From contig SEMN01000611.1 of assembly GCA_005408345.1 (NCBI GenBank), forward strand, positions 62,001 through 126,000: a stretch of DNA of 64,000 nucleotides, in the 5' to 3' direction. Position 1 is the stretch's first letter. Every line of letters starts with the position of its first letter. Source of the stretch: Macquaria australasica. Lineage: Eukaryota; Chordata; Actinopteri; Centrarchiformes; Percichthyidae. The position numbers were made by a program, and so were the translations under genes. This document shows positions 36,001 through 46,500 of the stretch, piece after piece. Under the pieces are notes generated by a model. That model was not told where the DNA came from. It made no database searches and saw only the letters and a list, made by a program, of their open reading frames with translations.

Positions 36001-39000
36001 TCACAATAGAGACACCTTATTATTAACAAAGTTCTAAAAAGTTTATATTCAGTGTTTTTCCACCAAAACACACTGTGAATAATCATGTATTGAATACATT
36101 ACCTTAATGTATTCAATACATTATTTGAATATATCCATATTTGCTAGCTAGCAGTGTTCTTTTCCCTGCCTTCTGCTGGTGCATTGCTGTGTTTCTTAGT
36201 CGCAAATTACTGTTGAACAGAGGAATAGCATAAGACTGTTGGCAGGATGCGTCACCCGTTCCATTGCTGCTCCATGGTGCCACTAGTGGTCAAAAACTCA
36301 ATTGGGTAAAATGACCTAAAATGGTGGCATTTCAGCCTGCGGCAATGTCAGATGCTTGCCTGTTGCAACATCCTCCATTTTTGAGTAGTTGAAAATGTTA
36401 GTAAGTGAGGTGACTGAGACTACAGTATGTTAAACTCTAGCATGGGGCTGGAAAAGTGACTTTAAAAATCAGAAAACAATGACTTCACTTGCTGCTGAGT
36501 TGAGTACTTTGTGGTCTTTCTGAGCTGTGGGACAAAGTATCCACAACATGAAACAGCATGAATTTATACAGACATACTGTACACTACTTGTGTGAGTGCA
36601 CTCACTTCAGCACAGACCCAATGGTGAATCCTGGAGGCAGAGTGGTGGGAAGGTCCTTCAGTGAGTGAACAACCAGATCAACCCTGTGGGGACACACAGG
36701 AACACAGTCATGCTCCGTTATGTCTCATGCTATTTAATACAGCCATTCAGTGGTGTGTATGTTGTTTTCCATCTTCAAGGCAGCTACAGAACAGAGCCAC
36801 CTGCTACATCTGAGGCTGTGGGAGAAATCAAAGGGTTTCCCTCTGCTTTGATTTTATGTGAAGCATACAGTGGATGCTCTCATGGAGGTTTGAGAGTATG
36901 TTGTGGATAGAAAAAATGGCCTAGTGAATGATAATGACTTGGGTCACTGGGGCTGATAACTGCATTTTACTCAAAGTCGGACGTTAGCCATTGATTTTTT
37001 CTGCCATGAAAATGCTTAAAATTCATACTTGTTGAGTATTGGCACAAAATATTTGTAACAGACAGCTACAATACAAACGTCTTTAAAAGTGAAGCCCTGT
37101 CAGTGAAACCCTAACGGTTGGTGTCCGTTGGTGAAACAATGGTGTGAAGCCAGTGCGGTGTCAGCCACAGATGACGGCGGTAACACTCACTCATTCCTCT
37201 CTAGAGCGTTCTCCAACTCTTTGGTGAACAGACTCTTCTCTCCAATCTGCATTCAAAAGAAAAAACAAACAGTGCTTTTCAGTCACATTGTTACTTTACA
37301 TTCATCTGTTACGTTGAAAATAAGACATTTACAGGTAGCAGATCCACACTGTACCTCTTCATGCATGTTCCATTTACATGTATGTTGTATATCATCAAAA
37401 TTCAAATCATAAATCAAACACTAATCCTACAACGAGTAGTGCGTATGAACTAGACTCTAAAGCATGTGGGGTTTGGACCTAAAGAGCAGTAAGAGTGTCT
37501 TACAGGTCTGCAATGTACTGTAGGCCATTTAAATACTGACTGCTACAGTACAAGTCTTTACCATGCATGTTTGTTTAGATTATTTGAATAATAACCCAAT
37601 TATAAATTGTCTACTTGAATTTTGTGTTGTTTTCCGATGTTGGTAGAGGAGAACGTGTCTGTTTAAAATCATGACAAGCCTCACCTTTGATAAGGCGGTG
37701 TCAAGGATTTTGTCTCCTGTCGTTGACATGCCAACTGAAAGAGAGAAGAAACAAAGATTCAATAATATGATTATCCTTCCATACCTCGTACCTGTTACCA
37801 CTTTACTTCCTGCAGGTCGCTCTCAGTCTCAAAGAATCTTTTAACATTAGCACTTGTAGTCCATGTTTATCCTGCCGACGAGGAGTCAACTTACAGAGTG
37901 CAAACTTATTGATATCGACTGCATTTCTCTAACCCTCTACTGTTTCTGGTTCTCTGCCCTAGAAGTCGCCAAGCTGTACGTCTGTCCCACTTTATGAGAC
38001 AGAGGATATTCAGCTGATAGACTGCACCCCTTAGCAGCCGCACTGGAGGTCAACACAACAATGCCTTAGTAGTGGAATTGGTGTGAAGCCAGATAAGATA
38101 GTGGAAGTAATGCCTACAAGTGGCATCAGTCTGTTGGCTATTTAGCTTTTTTAGACTCTCTTTACAAAAGGTATTCCTACTACAGACCAACAGTGGATTT
38201 TTGAGGCAGATGCTGATATCATTATTTGAGAATTTAAAAAAAAATCTGCTAATGATATATCAACTGATAGTAACATAAACACATGAGGAAACAATCTTGA
38301 TGCGGATCACTTCGATTTGGGGTATTTTTTTTAAGTGTGACATTTTACAGTGGAAACATCAACTTGTCCATGCTCTCTGGTGGACAAACTATGTCACTAT
38401 GACACTATACTTAACAGCTGACAGATACAACAGATATTTACGTTGGGCGGACCTGTGCTGAAATTATGTGAGATCACCAATTGTCATAAACCAATAAGGA
38501 TGACGAAGGCGTAACCTGTTCCACCCTAACAGGTAACAGGAGGGTCAGACAGATGTCAATCAAGCACAATCTGTACACGCCCACATAGTGAAAACACCTC
38601 TGTAATTAATCTTAATAATGAAACACGTGCTTAAAACTAAAACAATATTACAATAATCATTCAATTCAACCTTTATTTTCACATTGCCAATTATGGAATA
38701 GACGTCCATTAAGATGCCAGCTGCAGTTGCTAGAAGATTTTGGGAGACAAAGCCTTTACAGGATCCTTTGACAGAAAATGAAGGCTGGGATGATTCTCAC
38801 CTATTTCCAAGTGGACGTCAGGGTACAGTTCTTTCAGCTTGTCCGCCACGCTGTCAGTCTGGATGCGAGCCAACTGGGGCAGAAGAACACAGCAGCGCTT
38901 CACTTAAGCTGGATTGTATTGATAGTTGTAAAAATAAAAACATCTATCCACAGAGCCAGTGGCCATCAAATCAGTATGACAGACTGGAGGAGAAACAGTT

Positions 39001-42000
39001 ATCTTAAAAAGACATTGTTGAGCCAGGACTACGTTATCTCTGCGAGAAGAGCTCCAGACATCTTGCTCTGCTGTATCTAAACCAGCATGGAGGAATGGAG
39101 CATCAGATAACTCACATTTAACTGACACACTGAGGCTCTGCAAGGCTTATGTCCACAATTAGAGCAAAAAAACTAAATCAAAGACAAAGGTTACACCAGC
39201 AATGATGCAAAAGCCACACTCTCTGAAACATTTAAAAAGTAAGCAAGCTCAAGTAAAGCTCATGATTTAACTAATGTAGTACTGTACCTGGCTCTTGCGG
39301 GTTCCAATCCGGATGACCCGACTAACCTTGCCATTCCCATCCTGCAAAGACAAAAGAGAAATCAGCCAAAAGAGTTCAAACTCACTTTCTGCCAAACCCC
39401 TTTAAGGTATTCTTACTGATGTCCTTCAATCACCCCAACACATTAGCAACCACCTCTATAACTAGTTTAGAAATGTGCTGAACCATTTTCTCTGCTCGCC
39501 TCACCCTGATGTACTTGTAAGGTCCTTCCTCCATAATTCTGTGCGTCTGCACTGAGCGTCTGCACTGTAGAGGCTATTGTGTCCACTGTGTGGCTGGGAC
39601 TGCCTGCTGTGTCTTGGTAAGGAGCTGTGCTGAGGTCATAAAGCCTCTAGATACTGAACAGTGGTCTTTTTTACTGGACCCCCCCCCCCTTCCTTCAGGA
39701 CCTCCACCCTAAGATATCTCTGGTCCCAAAAGATAAGTGTGCCAATTCATTGAGTCCGTTATAAAAGGCAGGGAGGGGCAGCTAAGTAGGGTCTTGTGTA
39801 TGAGGTGTGGTCACAGGGTTTTTGATACATTGAGCGTTCTGTGGCTAGAAACTACCCTCCTCTGAAACTCTTTATTTCTGAATAATCAGCCACCAAAAAC
39901 AGACAGAACAATACATTTAAAATGAACATTTTAAGCATATTTGTCACTGCTGCTTCTTTGATGAAAAGATATAAAAACCATATTGTCTATCAAATTACAT
40001 ATTTAACTGTGTACAAACTGAGCTAACCTACCTTTTTAACCCTTGGGATCTGGCGAACATTGATAATCTTGAAAATATGTATAATTTCCATGTTAAAAAC
40101 TGCAGTTTTTAATGTGTCATTAAGTGTTATTGGACACTTATTTTATTGGCCATGCCTGGTAAGAGAGGCTAGTGATTGGCTAAAGGCTGAAAGTAACAGA
40201 TTTTTGAAAAAAGGCATTTTGCTGTAATGAAATATAAAATGACTCAAATTACACCCTTTCACAATTAACAGTTAATACAATTAATAATACTGAGATGGGT
40301 TTTTTAATAGTTTTAAATTATTTCACATTTTACTTGTTTCGTTTATATATCTCTCTCTCTATATACACACACACACACACACACTACGTTCAAAAGTTTG
40401 GAATCACCTTTTAGTCAATGTCCCCACAGTGCTGCGTGACAGGGGAGAATACTGTTGTAACAATTCTTTCCCCCAAATACCCTTCGATTTTGAATTTGTT
40501 TTCCAGTCCAGAAAAGGATGAGTGACCCTAGATCATTACTGAACCACAGCAGTGTTTGCAATTGGGCTATATATTTTGGGAACCTGTTTTTCTTTGGGCC
40601 CTCTGCAGTCTACACAGGTTAAATTGAAAAGGTTTACACTGTGATTTGTCAGTCCATAGTATGTTCAGCTGATAATTCGTGATCCAATTCCAACAGTGCT
40701 TACCTTAGACTAACCTTCCATTTCTATTTTGAAGTTTTGAGAATAGCTTTGCTAAAGCAACATGCCTGCTAATGCCAGCTTGTTACAGGCATTATTGTGC
40801 ACTTTACACTGAAACAGGAACCTGTTCCTTTTTAAATCTGCACAGATTTTGATGCTAAGCTTTTAATTTCTTTCACTAATGACTGGTGATTTCTTATATT
40901 CTTATTTAACTGTTGCTCAGAGGTATCTGTCTTTTTCTGCCCTTTCAATTGTCAGTCTGGTTGAACCAATGTACAGCATGTCGTTCTCCATGTACAAAAC
41001 ATTACTTCTTTTTGTAAACCATTCATACAAAATAACATCTACTTGTAAAGAGGACTTTCTTCAACCTTTAAGCATTAAAGACCATTCAAAACTATAGAGT
41101 AGTCTTCTCAGCCATCTGACTGTACCGAATCAAGCTTTTGTGGCTGTGTGTGTACACACATTGAAGCGTATTCTTTAGTTTTCAGTTCTCTTTTTTATGT
41201 GTCTGAAAACTGCATTCAAAAATCTATTAATTTCATGTTGCTTTGCTATGCGTCAGGTTACTACATCATAAAAAAGACTCAACGTGATTTTACAGTTGTC
41301 AGTAGTTGGCCCTCTTCCATTCGGCATGCACCAAGCAGAACAAACAGCACTTAATCTAATAACAACTCTTAACTTTAGTTTTGTTGTTTGTTTCGCCTGC
41401 TACAGATAAACTATAGACCACTACCAAAACACACGTAACGTTAGTGGGCGAGAGCAGGCAATGCTGCCCAGTCCGTAAAACTGGAATTAAAGGCTAGAAA
41501 AGTAGCTAAAATATCAAACATTTCTGCTCGATTTTATAGCCGAATGCCAAAATACGTCCAGCTCTTAAAAAGTCAACCGCAGTGATGTGTTGCGTGTCAC
41601 CGGCTAACATTGTGGGTTGAAAGATGTAGCAGATGAACAAGGACATGAGGTAACTTGACAAGATTCACACAGTATATTATAGTAGTTTATTAACCTACCA
41701 GGTCAACTGTGTAGTCAAAATGGTATAATTTCAAACTCTTAAACGTGGTCATTTGCTTTTTGTAGCCGCTATCGGCCGACGTTTGACAGACCGGTCGTGT
41801 CTTTTTAATCGTCCAATAGAGACAGAGCGCTGAAACGGACAGAACGATTAACCAATCAGCGCGCTCCAAATTACTGCGCATACGGAAATGGCGCTCGCCG
41901 TTCGCAGCGAGCGCTGGAGGTGCTTCACGCATGGGGCAAACTATCGGGTCAGTTTGATTGAAACCTACCGGAGAACTTGCTCCCTCCGACATGCCGGCGA

Positions 42001-42010
42001 TCCGGTTCAC
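33021..42010 (-). CDS. hmbs: hydroxymethylbilane synthase (porphobilinogen deaminase)
   Basis: Third enzyme of heme biosynthesis: joins four porphobilinogens into hydroxymethylbilane in the cytosol, on a dipyrromethane cofactor. Minus-strand coding exons in transcript order: alternative first exons 42010-41969 or 39534-39505, then 39341-39288, 38873-38801, 37734-37685, 37246-37191, 36683-36606, 35627-35550, 35458-35383, 35211-35098, 35003-34965, 34823-34704, 34603-34550, 33455-33369 and 33194-33021 (TAA stop). All phases close. Predicted length is 358 residues from MSEGASSP or 360 from MEEGPYKYIR, against 361 in human housekeeping HMBS. Visible functional residues: IGTRKSQLARIQ (substrate arginine), HSLKDLP (catalytic Asp), SSLRRAAQL and RGNLNTR (cofactor arginines) and EGGCSVPVA (cofactor-binding Cys). 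No defects. Introns carry a hairpin at 36086-36122 and a Tc1 fossil. The identity is certain; the choice of first exon is inference. Confidence 0.96.
34165..34490 (-). repeat. dispersed repeat in an hmbs intron, inverted copy of 3840-4110
   Basis: In reverse complement it reads TTTGAAACAATGGGT, CAGACAGAGGTA, AAAGCAG, CTAGCAGAT and GAGTTGGTTGA in the same order as at 3890-4090. The two copies share many words with moderate divergence. The adjacent stretch 33880-34060 is similarly rich in GCTAAC/TTAGC words. Confidence 0.75.
36086..36122. repeat. perfect 17-bp inverted repeat with 3-nt loop
   Basis: 36086-36102 is the exact reverse complement of 36106-36122, separated by three bases. Each arm contains the near-palindrome GTATTGAATAC. 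It lies within an hmbs intron (35628-36605). Confidence 0.95.
36140..36315 (-). repeat. dispersed repeat, inverted copy of 20105-20290
   Basis: In reverse complement it shows TTGAGTTTTTGACC, CACTAGTGG/AGCGCTATGG, CAGCAATGCACCA and GGCAGGGAA in the order seen at 20120-20260. It lies in an hmbs intron. Confidence 0.7.
38160..38285 (+). repeat. dispersed repeat, direct copy of 58590-58700
   Basis: Shares GGATTTTTGAGGC, GATATCA, TTGAGAATTTAAAAAA and AGTAACATAAACAC with the copy at 58600-58700. It lies in an hmbs intron. Confidence 0.6.
39505..39534 (-). CDS. hmbs: proximal alternative first coding exon of hmbs
   Basis: On the minus strand ATG at 39534-39532 opens MEEGPYKYIR, ending in AGG followed by the donor GTGAGG, in phase 0 with the shared exon at 39341. 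The exon lies 163 bp upstream of the shared exon, as expected for a proximal promoter. Mammals drive an erythroid HMBS transcript from an internal promoter, but that isoform starts at a downstream Met; here the proximal exon carries its own ATG. Upstream lie AGATAAG (39731-39737, a GATA site) and CCACCCT (39704-39710, a KLF-type CACCC box). Use and tissue are inferred. Confidence 0.7.
39690..39770 (-). promoter_or_regulatory. hmbs: candidate erythroid-type promoter of hmbs
   Basis: Roughly 150-240 bp upstream of the proximal ATG lie a CACCC-type box (39704-39710), an AGATAT palindrome (39712-39717) and a WGATAR site AGATAAG (39731-39737), next to a poly-C run at 39679-39689. GATA plus CACCC pairs mark erythroid promoters including mammalian HMBS. 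Assignment is by motif and position only. Confidence 0.45.
40386..41100 (-). mobile_element. fossil Tc1/mariner transposon
   Basis: The left end ACGTTCAAAAGTTTGGAATC is typical of Tc1/mariner-like terminal repeats in fish. Read on the minus strand, decayed transposase pieces appear: NILWTDKSQCKPF (family form LWTDE, a catalytic Asp region) and CGSVMI-stop-G (family form GGGSVMVWG), in the right order toward 40386. Multiple stops make it inactive. The right end was not resolved. It sits in the hmbs intron between the two alternative first exons. Confidence 0.6.
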
Positions 42011-42180
42011 TCTGCCGATAGTGCACGAATCAGCAGCGCGTTTTGCGTGACACAGAGCCCATTGGAAAACACTCGGCGTGCTGCGCTCGCACGGCGCCTC
42101 CGTGTGAACGAGCCTGTGATGTCGGCGGACCGGCTAGAGGTCATTTCCTTGTTCCGCCTGTCAGCTTCCTCCTTCGGCTG
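41800..42180 (-). promoter_or_regulatory. hmbs: CpG-rich distal (housekeeping) promoter region of hmbs
   Basis: CpG density rises sharply relative to the flanks. CCAAT words occur at about 41813 and 41852 on the plus strand, and an ATTGG (CCAAT on the minus strand) at about 42061, about 50 bp upstream of the distal ATG. No TATA box is seen, as expected for a housekeeping promoter. A 167-codon plus-strand open frame through it (41888-42391) is best explained by the GC-rich composition. Confidence 0.6.
41969..42010 (-). CDS. hmbs: distal alternative first coding exon of hmbs
   Basis: Minus-strand frame with ATG at 42010 (MNRIAGMSEGASSP) and a second in-frame ATG at 41992 (MSEGASSP), ending at the donor GTAGGT. 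It joins in phase 0 to the shared exon starting DGNGKVSRVIRIG. Its position inside a CpG-rich patch and its character (short, Ser/Gly/Ala) parallel the housekeeping N-terminus of mammalian HMBS. I favour the second ATG by length, without proof. Confidence 0.7.
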
Positions 42181-43372
42181 GTCTCGTGTTGAAATAATAA
42201 ATACGGGTGTAACGTGTGCGCTGCCTTCGGGTTTGTCATTTCTATGTATTAGCTGTGGTAAAGTCCCAAAACCTTCATTCAGTGTTGAGAGGAAGTGCAA
42301 CAATTTACCGAATTTACCGCGTAAAGATCAGATCAGAACTGCTGCTAAATACATGTGGGCTAATAGAAGGTTGGCTTTAAAGTTAGTGTAATTCTTTCAG
42401 ATGTGGCCGTAATGAACAATACCGGTATATCAACTTTGGACTTGTATGTCAGGTGCCACACCTGGCCTAATCCACTACTTCCATGGGAAAGTATTGCCAA
42501 AAGGACGGTTCAGACAGTCTTCGGGGAGGGGAGGGACTGAATACAGCTGGCCCTCATACCCCTAGTTTTCTTGGATATATTCCTTAGAAAAGGAAGAGTG
42601 AAACATGTTAAAACCTCTTCTTCACACTGAATAAACAGAGCTGACAGTGTGGCTCCAAACCCTTCATACACAGTTTAAATAATGACATCTGGTGACCAAA
42701 ACAATTGCTACAACACTGTGTTTTCTGTAGTGTTGTGTATTTACTATGTTTTGGGCTTTTTCCTGTTTGTAACATGTGTAATCCACCATTTTCAATGCAC
42801 CTAGCTCTTTTGCAACGCTGGTTCTCCTTCATTAATGCTAATAAGAGCTGTTTGAAATTTAATTTGACCGACATAGTGTCTGTGTAATCTGAATGTTCAA
42901 TAATATATGTATCTGTATCAAATGCATTAGCCTACTATTTTATTCATTTTTAAAACTCTGCAGTCCACATGGACATCAAAATAAACCCAAAATAGTAAAT
43001 GAATAATTTATTCACTTGGCAGACACTTTTGTGGCGTACAAGTGATGTACAAATGAGGTTCAACCCAAGCTGCAGTAACTGCAACCTGTGAAATATCCTG
43101 TTATGTGAGCATAAAAGTTGTGAAGGTGAAGCTCGACTAGACTACAGTCATTTTGCCACATAATACGATTGGATTTTAGGAAAAGAAAACGCTTACTTTG
43201 ACTTACTTATAAATGTGACACTGTGACAGACCTTACAGTATTTAAGTGTCTGTCCTCTGTCCTAAGATTCGAGTTGATTAAACGACACATGACTGATCAC
43301 AGCCATTGCTTGTTCAACACAGACGAGCTATAGCTGATAAACGCTGTACACATGGCTGGAAGCGGCGCGAGC

Positions 43373-43480
43373 GACGTCACTGTGCGTCGGGGCCGACGTC
43401 ACTGTGCGTCGCGGCCGACGTCACTGGTGCGGCGCTGCTCTTCCGGTGGAGACGTGGCTCTGAACCGCTGCCATATTGAC
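43373..43480 (+). promoter_or_regulatory. arcn1: arcn1 promoter with three tandem GACGTCAC sites
   Basis: GACGTCAC occurs at 43373-43380, 43395-43402 and 43417-43424, exactly 22 bp apart, in two near-identical 22-bp units plus a partial third. These match the core of CRE/ATF and CREB3-family sites. An ETS-like CTTCCGG lies near 43439-43445, an ACGTGG core near 43452, and a YY1-like GCCATATTG at about 43470-43478. Exon 1 of arcn1 should start within the following tens of bases. Factor identity is inferred. Confidence 0.6.
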
Positions 43481-43584
43481 GCTAGCTGGCTAACGAGCGC
43501 ACAAGTTGAAGTCAGCGGGATATTCGCACCTTGCTGTTTCAGAGTGACTAGAGATCGCTAAAGCAAGAAACACGAGAGACCAAA

Positions 43585-46500
43585 ATGGTGAGTGACAGTC
43601 GAAAATCAAGATATTTCCCTGGCTTTTATCGGGCCTAGCAATTATCATAACATTGGCTAACCTGGCAACTAGCTAAAGCTAGGTATCAGTTAGCTAGGTT
43701 CTCCAAGAGCGAAATAAGAGGAAACCCAGACGTTGTTTTTCAGCTGGCTGACAGCGCTAACCTCATATTTAGTTGCTAAAACCAAGTAAACGAATCGTCG
43801 TTTTACCACACAGTCAAATTTCAGGTGGTAGGCGGCACCGAGTGTGCAGACATTGCTGACGTGAACTAGCCTCACAAGCTAGCGCTGGGGTTAGCTCCTG
43901 TCACTAGCCAGGTCCGAGCTAACGTTACCTGCTGTCATGTTGTCCCCAGCCGGGCAACACTGGATACTGTCCTTAAACAAACCTTCCCCGTGTGCACATC
44001 TGCGTGATCATCGTGGTTAGCCAACTGCTGCAACACGTTTTCTGGACCGTCGACGTTAACCGCAGTTGTTGCTCGTCCGTATCAAGTTCAGATCGGAGTC
44101 TCTCATGTTCAACTTCAGCCGCTGTCAACGTGGACTGACATTCATTTACCAGAGTGAAAGAAATAGTGCATTTGTATTAAGCAAAACCTACAGTTTTAAT
44201 GTGCAAGTTAATTTACTGGGAACGTGTCGTACCTGTCCACGATAGCGGCCGTTGTCTTCAGCGTGATGAGGACGTCTCACCGGGCACCATTCAGATTTTT
44301 GATGATTCAAAGTCGGTTTTGCTTCTTGTCAGACATAAACGCATCACAAACACTACTTTACGTCTTCTGAATCGCTTCTCACCGTTGTCAAATTCGGCGT
44401 TCGTGTTAGCTCTGCGGCAGCAATTATTTGTAATAAAATGTTAGGTTGCCAGCTGCTCCTACAGTCTTCCTCCACCAAGACTCAACGTAGTAGTTGGCCT
44501 TGAGCAGTGTGAACCAGTAATATAAGTTGAACTGCTAGATGAGTGGGTCATGTGTACGCAGAATCTGCCAAGCAATTTTGTCTTAAGACAATATTAAATT
44601 TGCTGGTGATGTTTAACTTGGCAAGACCTGCTCTCCCTAGAAAGATGCAAACATTAGCGGGAATTCTGGTTACCGCAAGTCGAGTAAAAGGGGGAACGTT
44701 TAACCCAATTTGCCCATGAAGTTCCTTGATCCCCTTAACTCACTTTTCCCTTTCGGTAACGTTTGCATGCTCAAACAAACTATGAATGTGCAATGTGTTA
44801 TAATACTGAAGGTCTGTAGGCACTACAACAGTCATGTTTTCTCCTCCCCTGCAGGTGCTGTTGGCAGCGGCGGTGTGCACCAAGGCCGGAAAGGCCATTG
44901 TATCGCGGCAGTTTGTGGAAATGACCCGGACACGCATTGAGGGTCTCCTGGCTGCATTCCCTAAACTGATGAACACGGGCAAGCAACACACCTTTGTGGA
45001 AACAGACAGTGTTCGCTATGTGTACCAGCCGCTGGAGAAACTCTACATGGTCCTCATCACCACCAAGAACAGCAACATCCTGGAGGACCTGGAGACACTC
45101 AGACTCTTCTCCCGTGTGGTAAGGAAATTAGTGTGATGTGAAGTTACCATTGTCACATGGCAGTGTGAAGAAATGATGATTGCCCTGTCTGTGGGTCCAT
45201 AATGACTGCATGTAATGGATGTATACTTTTTCACACACCCATCACATGCACTGAAACCTGTCAGCACCTGTCACCAGGTTCTAGCTGTTAACCCTTTGAG
45301 TTATTCTAACAGCCTCCAGCATCTCAGTGCATATTAATGGCAAAGTTTGAAGCAAAGCCGTGTTCAACACTGGGTCTCACTATTATATTTCATGACTGAA
45401 AGTGACGATGTGTTTAATTAGGAGAATACGATTTGGAGAGTAAGCAGAAGATTGGATGGGAAAAGCTCACTAATTGTCATATCCGTAGGTTCCATCAGAG
45501 ACAACAATATGACCACAACCTGTAAAGCCTTTAGTATTTAGCTCACTTAACGTAACCTTGATTGCTTTTCTGATTTTAAAGCAAAGTAAATCTGTCGGCA
45601 AACACTGCACTGCTGTGTCCCCTTTATCTTTTTCAGAAATGAAACGTGCATATGTGCCACAAAAATGATCAGAAAACAAACAGCGTTTATAAAGTTCAGC
45701 AAAAAGAACCAATGCTTAATAGTTTTTTATTCAGGATCTGATACATCGTGTTCAGTGGAGCAGTCAAGCTTTTAGCCTCGACTGTCATGTAGAAATCCTC
45801 ATTTGTTTTGTCACTTTTCTTAAAGTTCAAATCCCTTACTCACTGCGCTAAATGTTCAAATGTTTGCTCTGATTCAGCGGTCTGATATTTTCTTCCATAC
45901 CATTCCAGATCCCAGAATACTGTCGCGTGCTGGAGGAGAGCGAAATATCGGAGCACTGCTTTGACCTGATCTTTGCCTTCGATGAGATTGTGGCACTAGG
46001 CTACAGAGAGAACGTCAACCTGGCTCAGATCCGCACCTTCACAGAGATGGACTCCCACGAGGAGAAGGTTTTCCGTGCCGTCAGAGAGGTGAGCTCACAC
46101 TGTTGTGTCCGTCTGGTTAATTGGAGAAAATAGTGTTTTGATCCCTATGGGGGAATTGTGTCATTGCAGGGATGTACTGTAATACTTCCTATACAAAGTG
46201 TGCATTGTGTCACATGGTAGATAAGGCTACTGTATTGTATACATTTACACAAATAGCTTTTACAGATGTTTTTCATCCTATCAACTGTAATTGTGTTGCA
46301 AATAATTTCCTAACAGAACAATTAAAACACTAATGAAAATTATGTTTTTCTCATGTCATATCATTTCGAACATCTTTAAAGTTTAAATGTTTGGTTCATC
46401 CAGACTCAGGAAAGAGAGGCCAAGGCAGAGATGCGGAGGAAGGCCAAGGAGCTGCAGCAGGCCAGGAGGGACGCTGAGCGCTCTGGAAAGAAGGTGCCAG

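Noticed and set aside
41888..42391. 167-codon plus-strand open frame at the hmbs distal promoter
   Set aside because: It lies in a CpG-rich patch where stop codons are rare by composition, overlaps the minus-strand hmbs first exon and has no recognisable domain.
42352..43352. Possible separate small gene between hmbs and arcn1
   Set aside because: Only short open frames without splice context or similarity were seen; the space is adequately explained as two divergent promoters and spacer.
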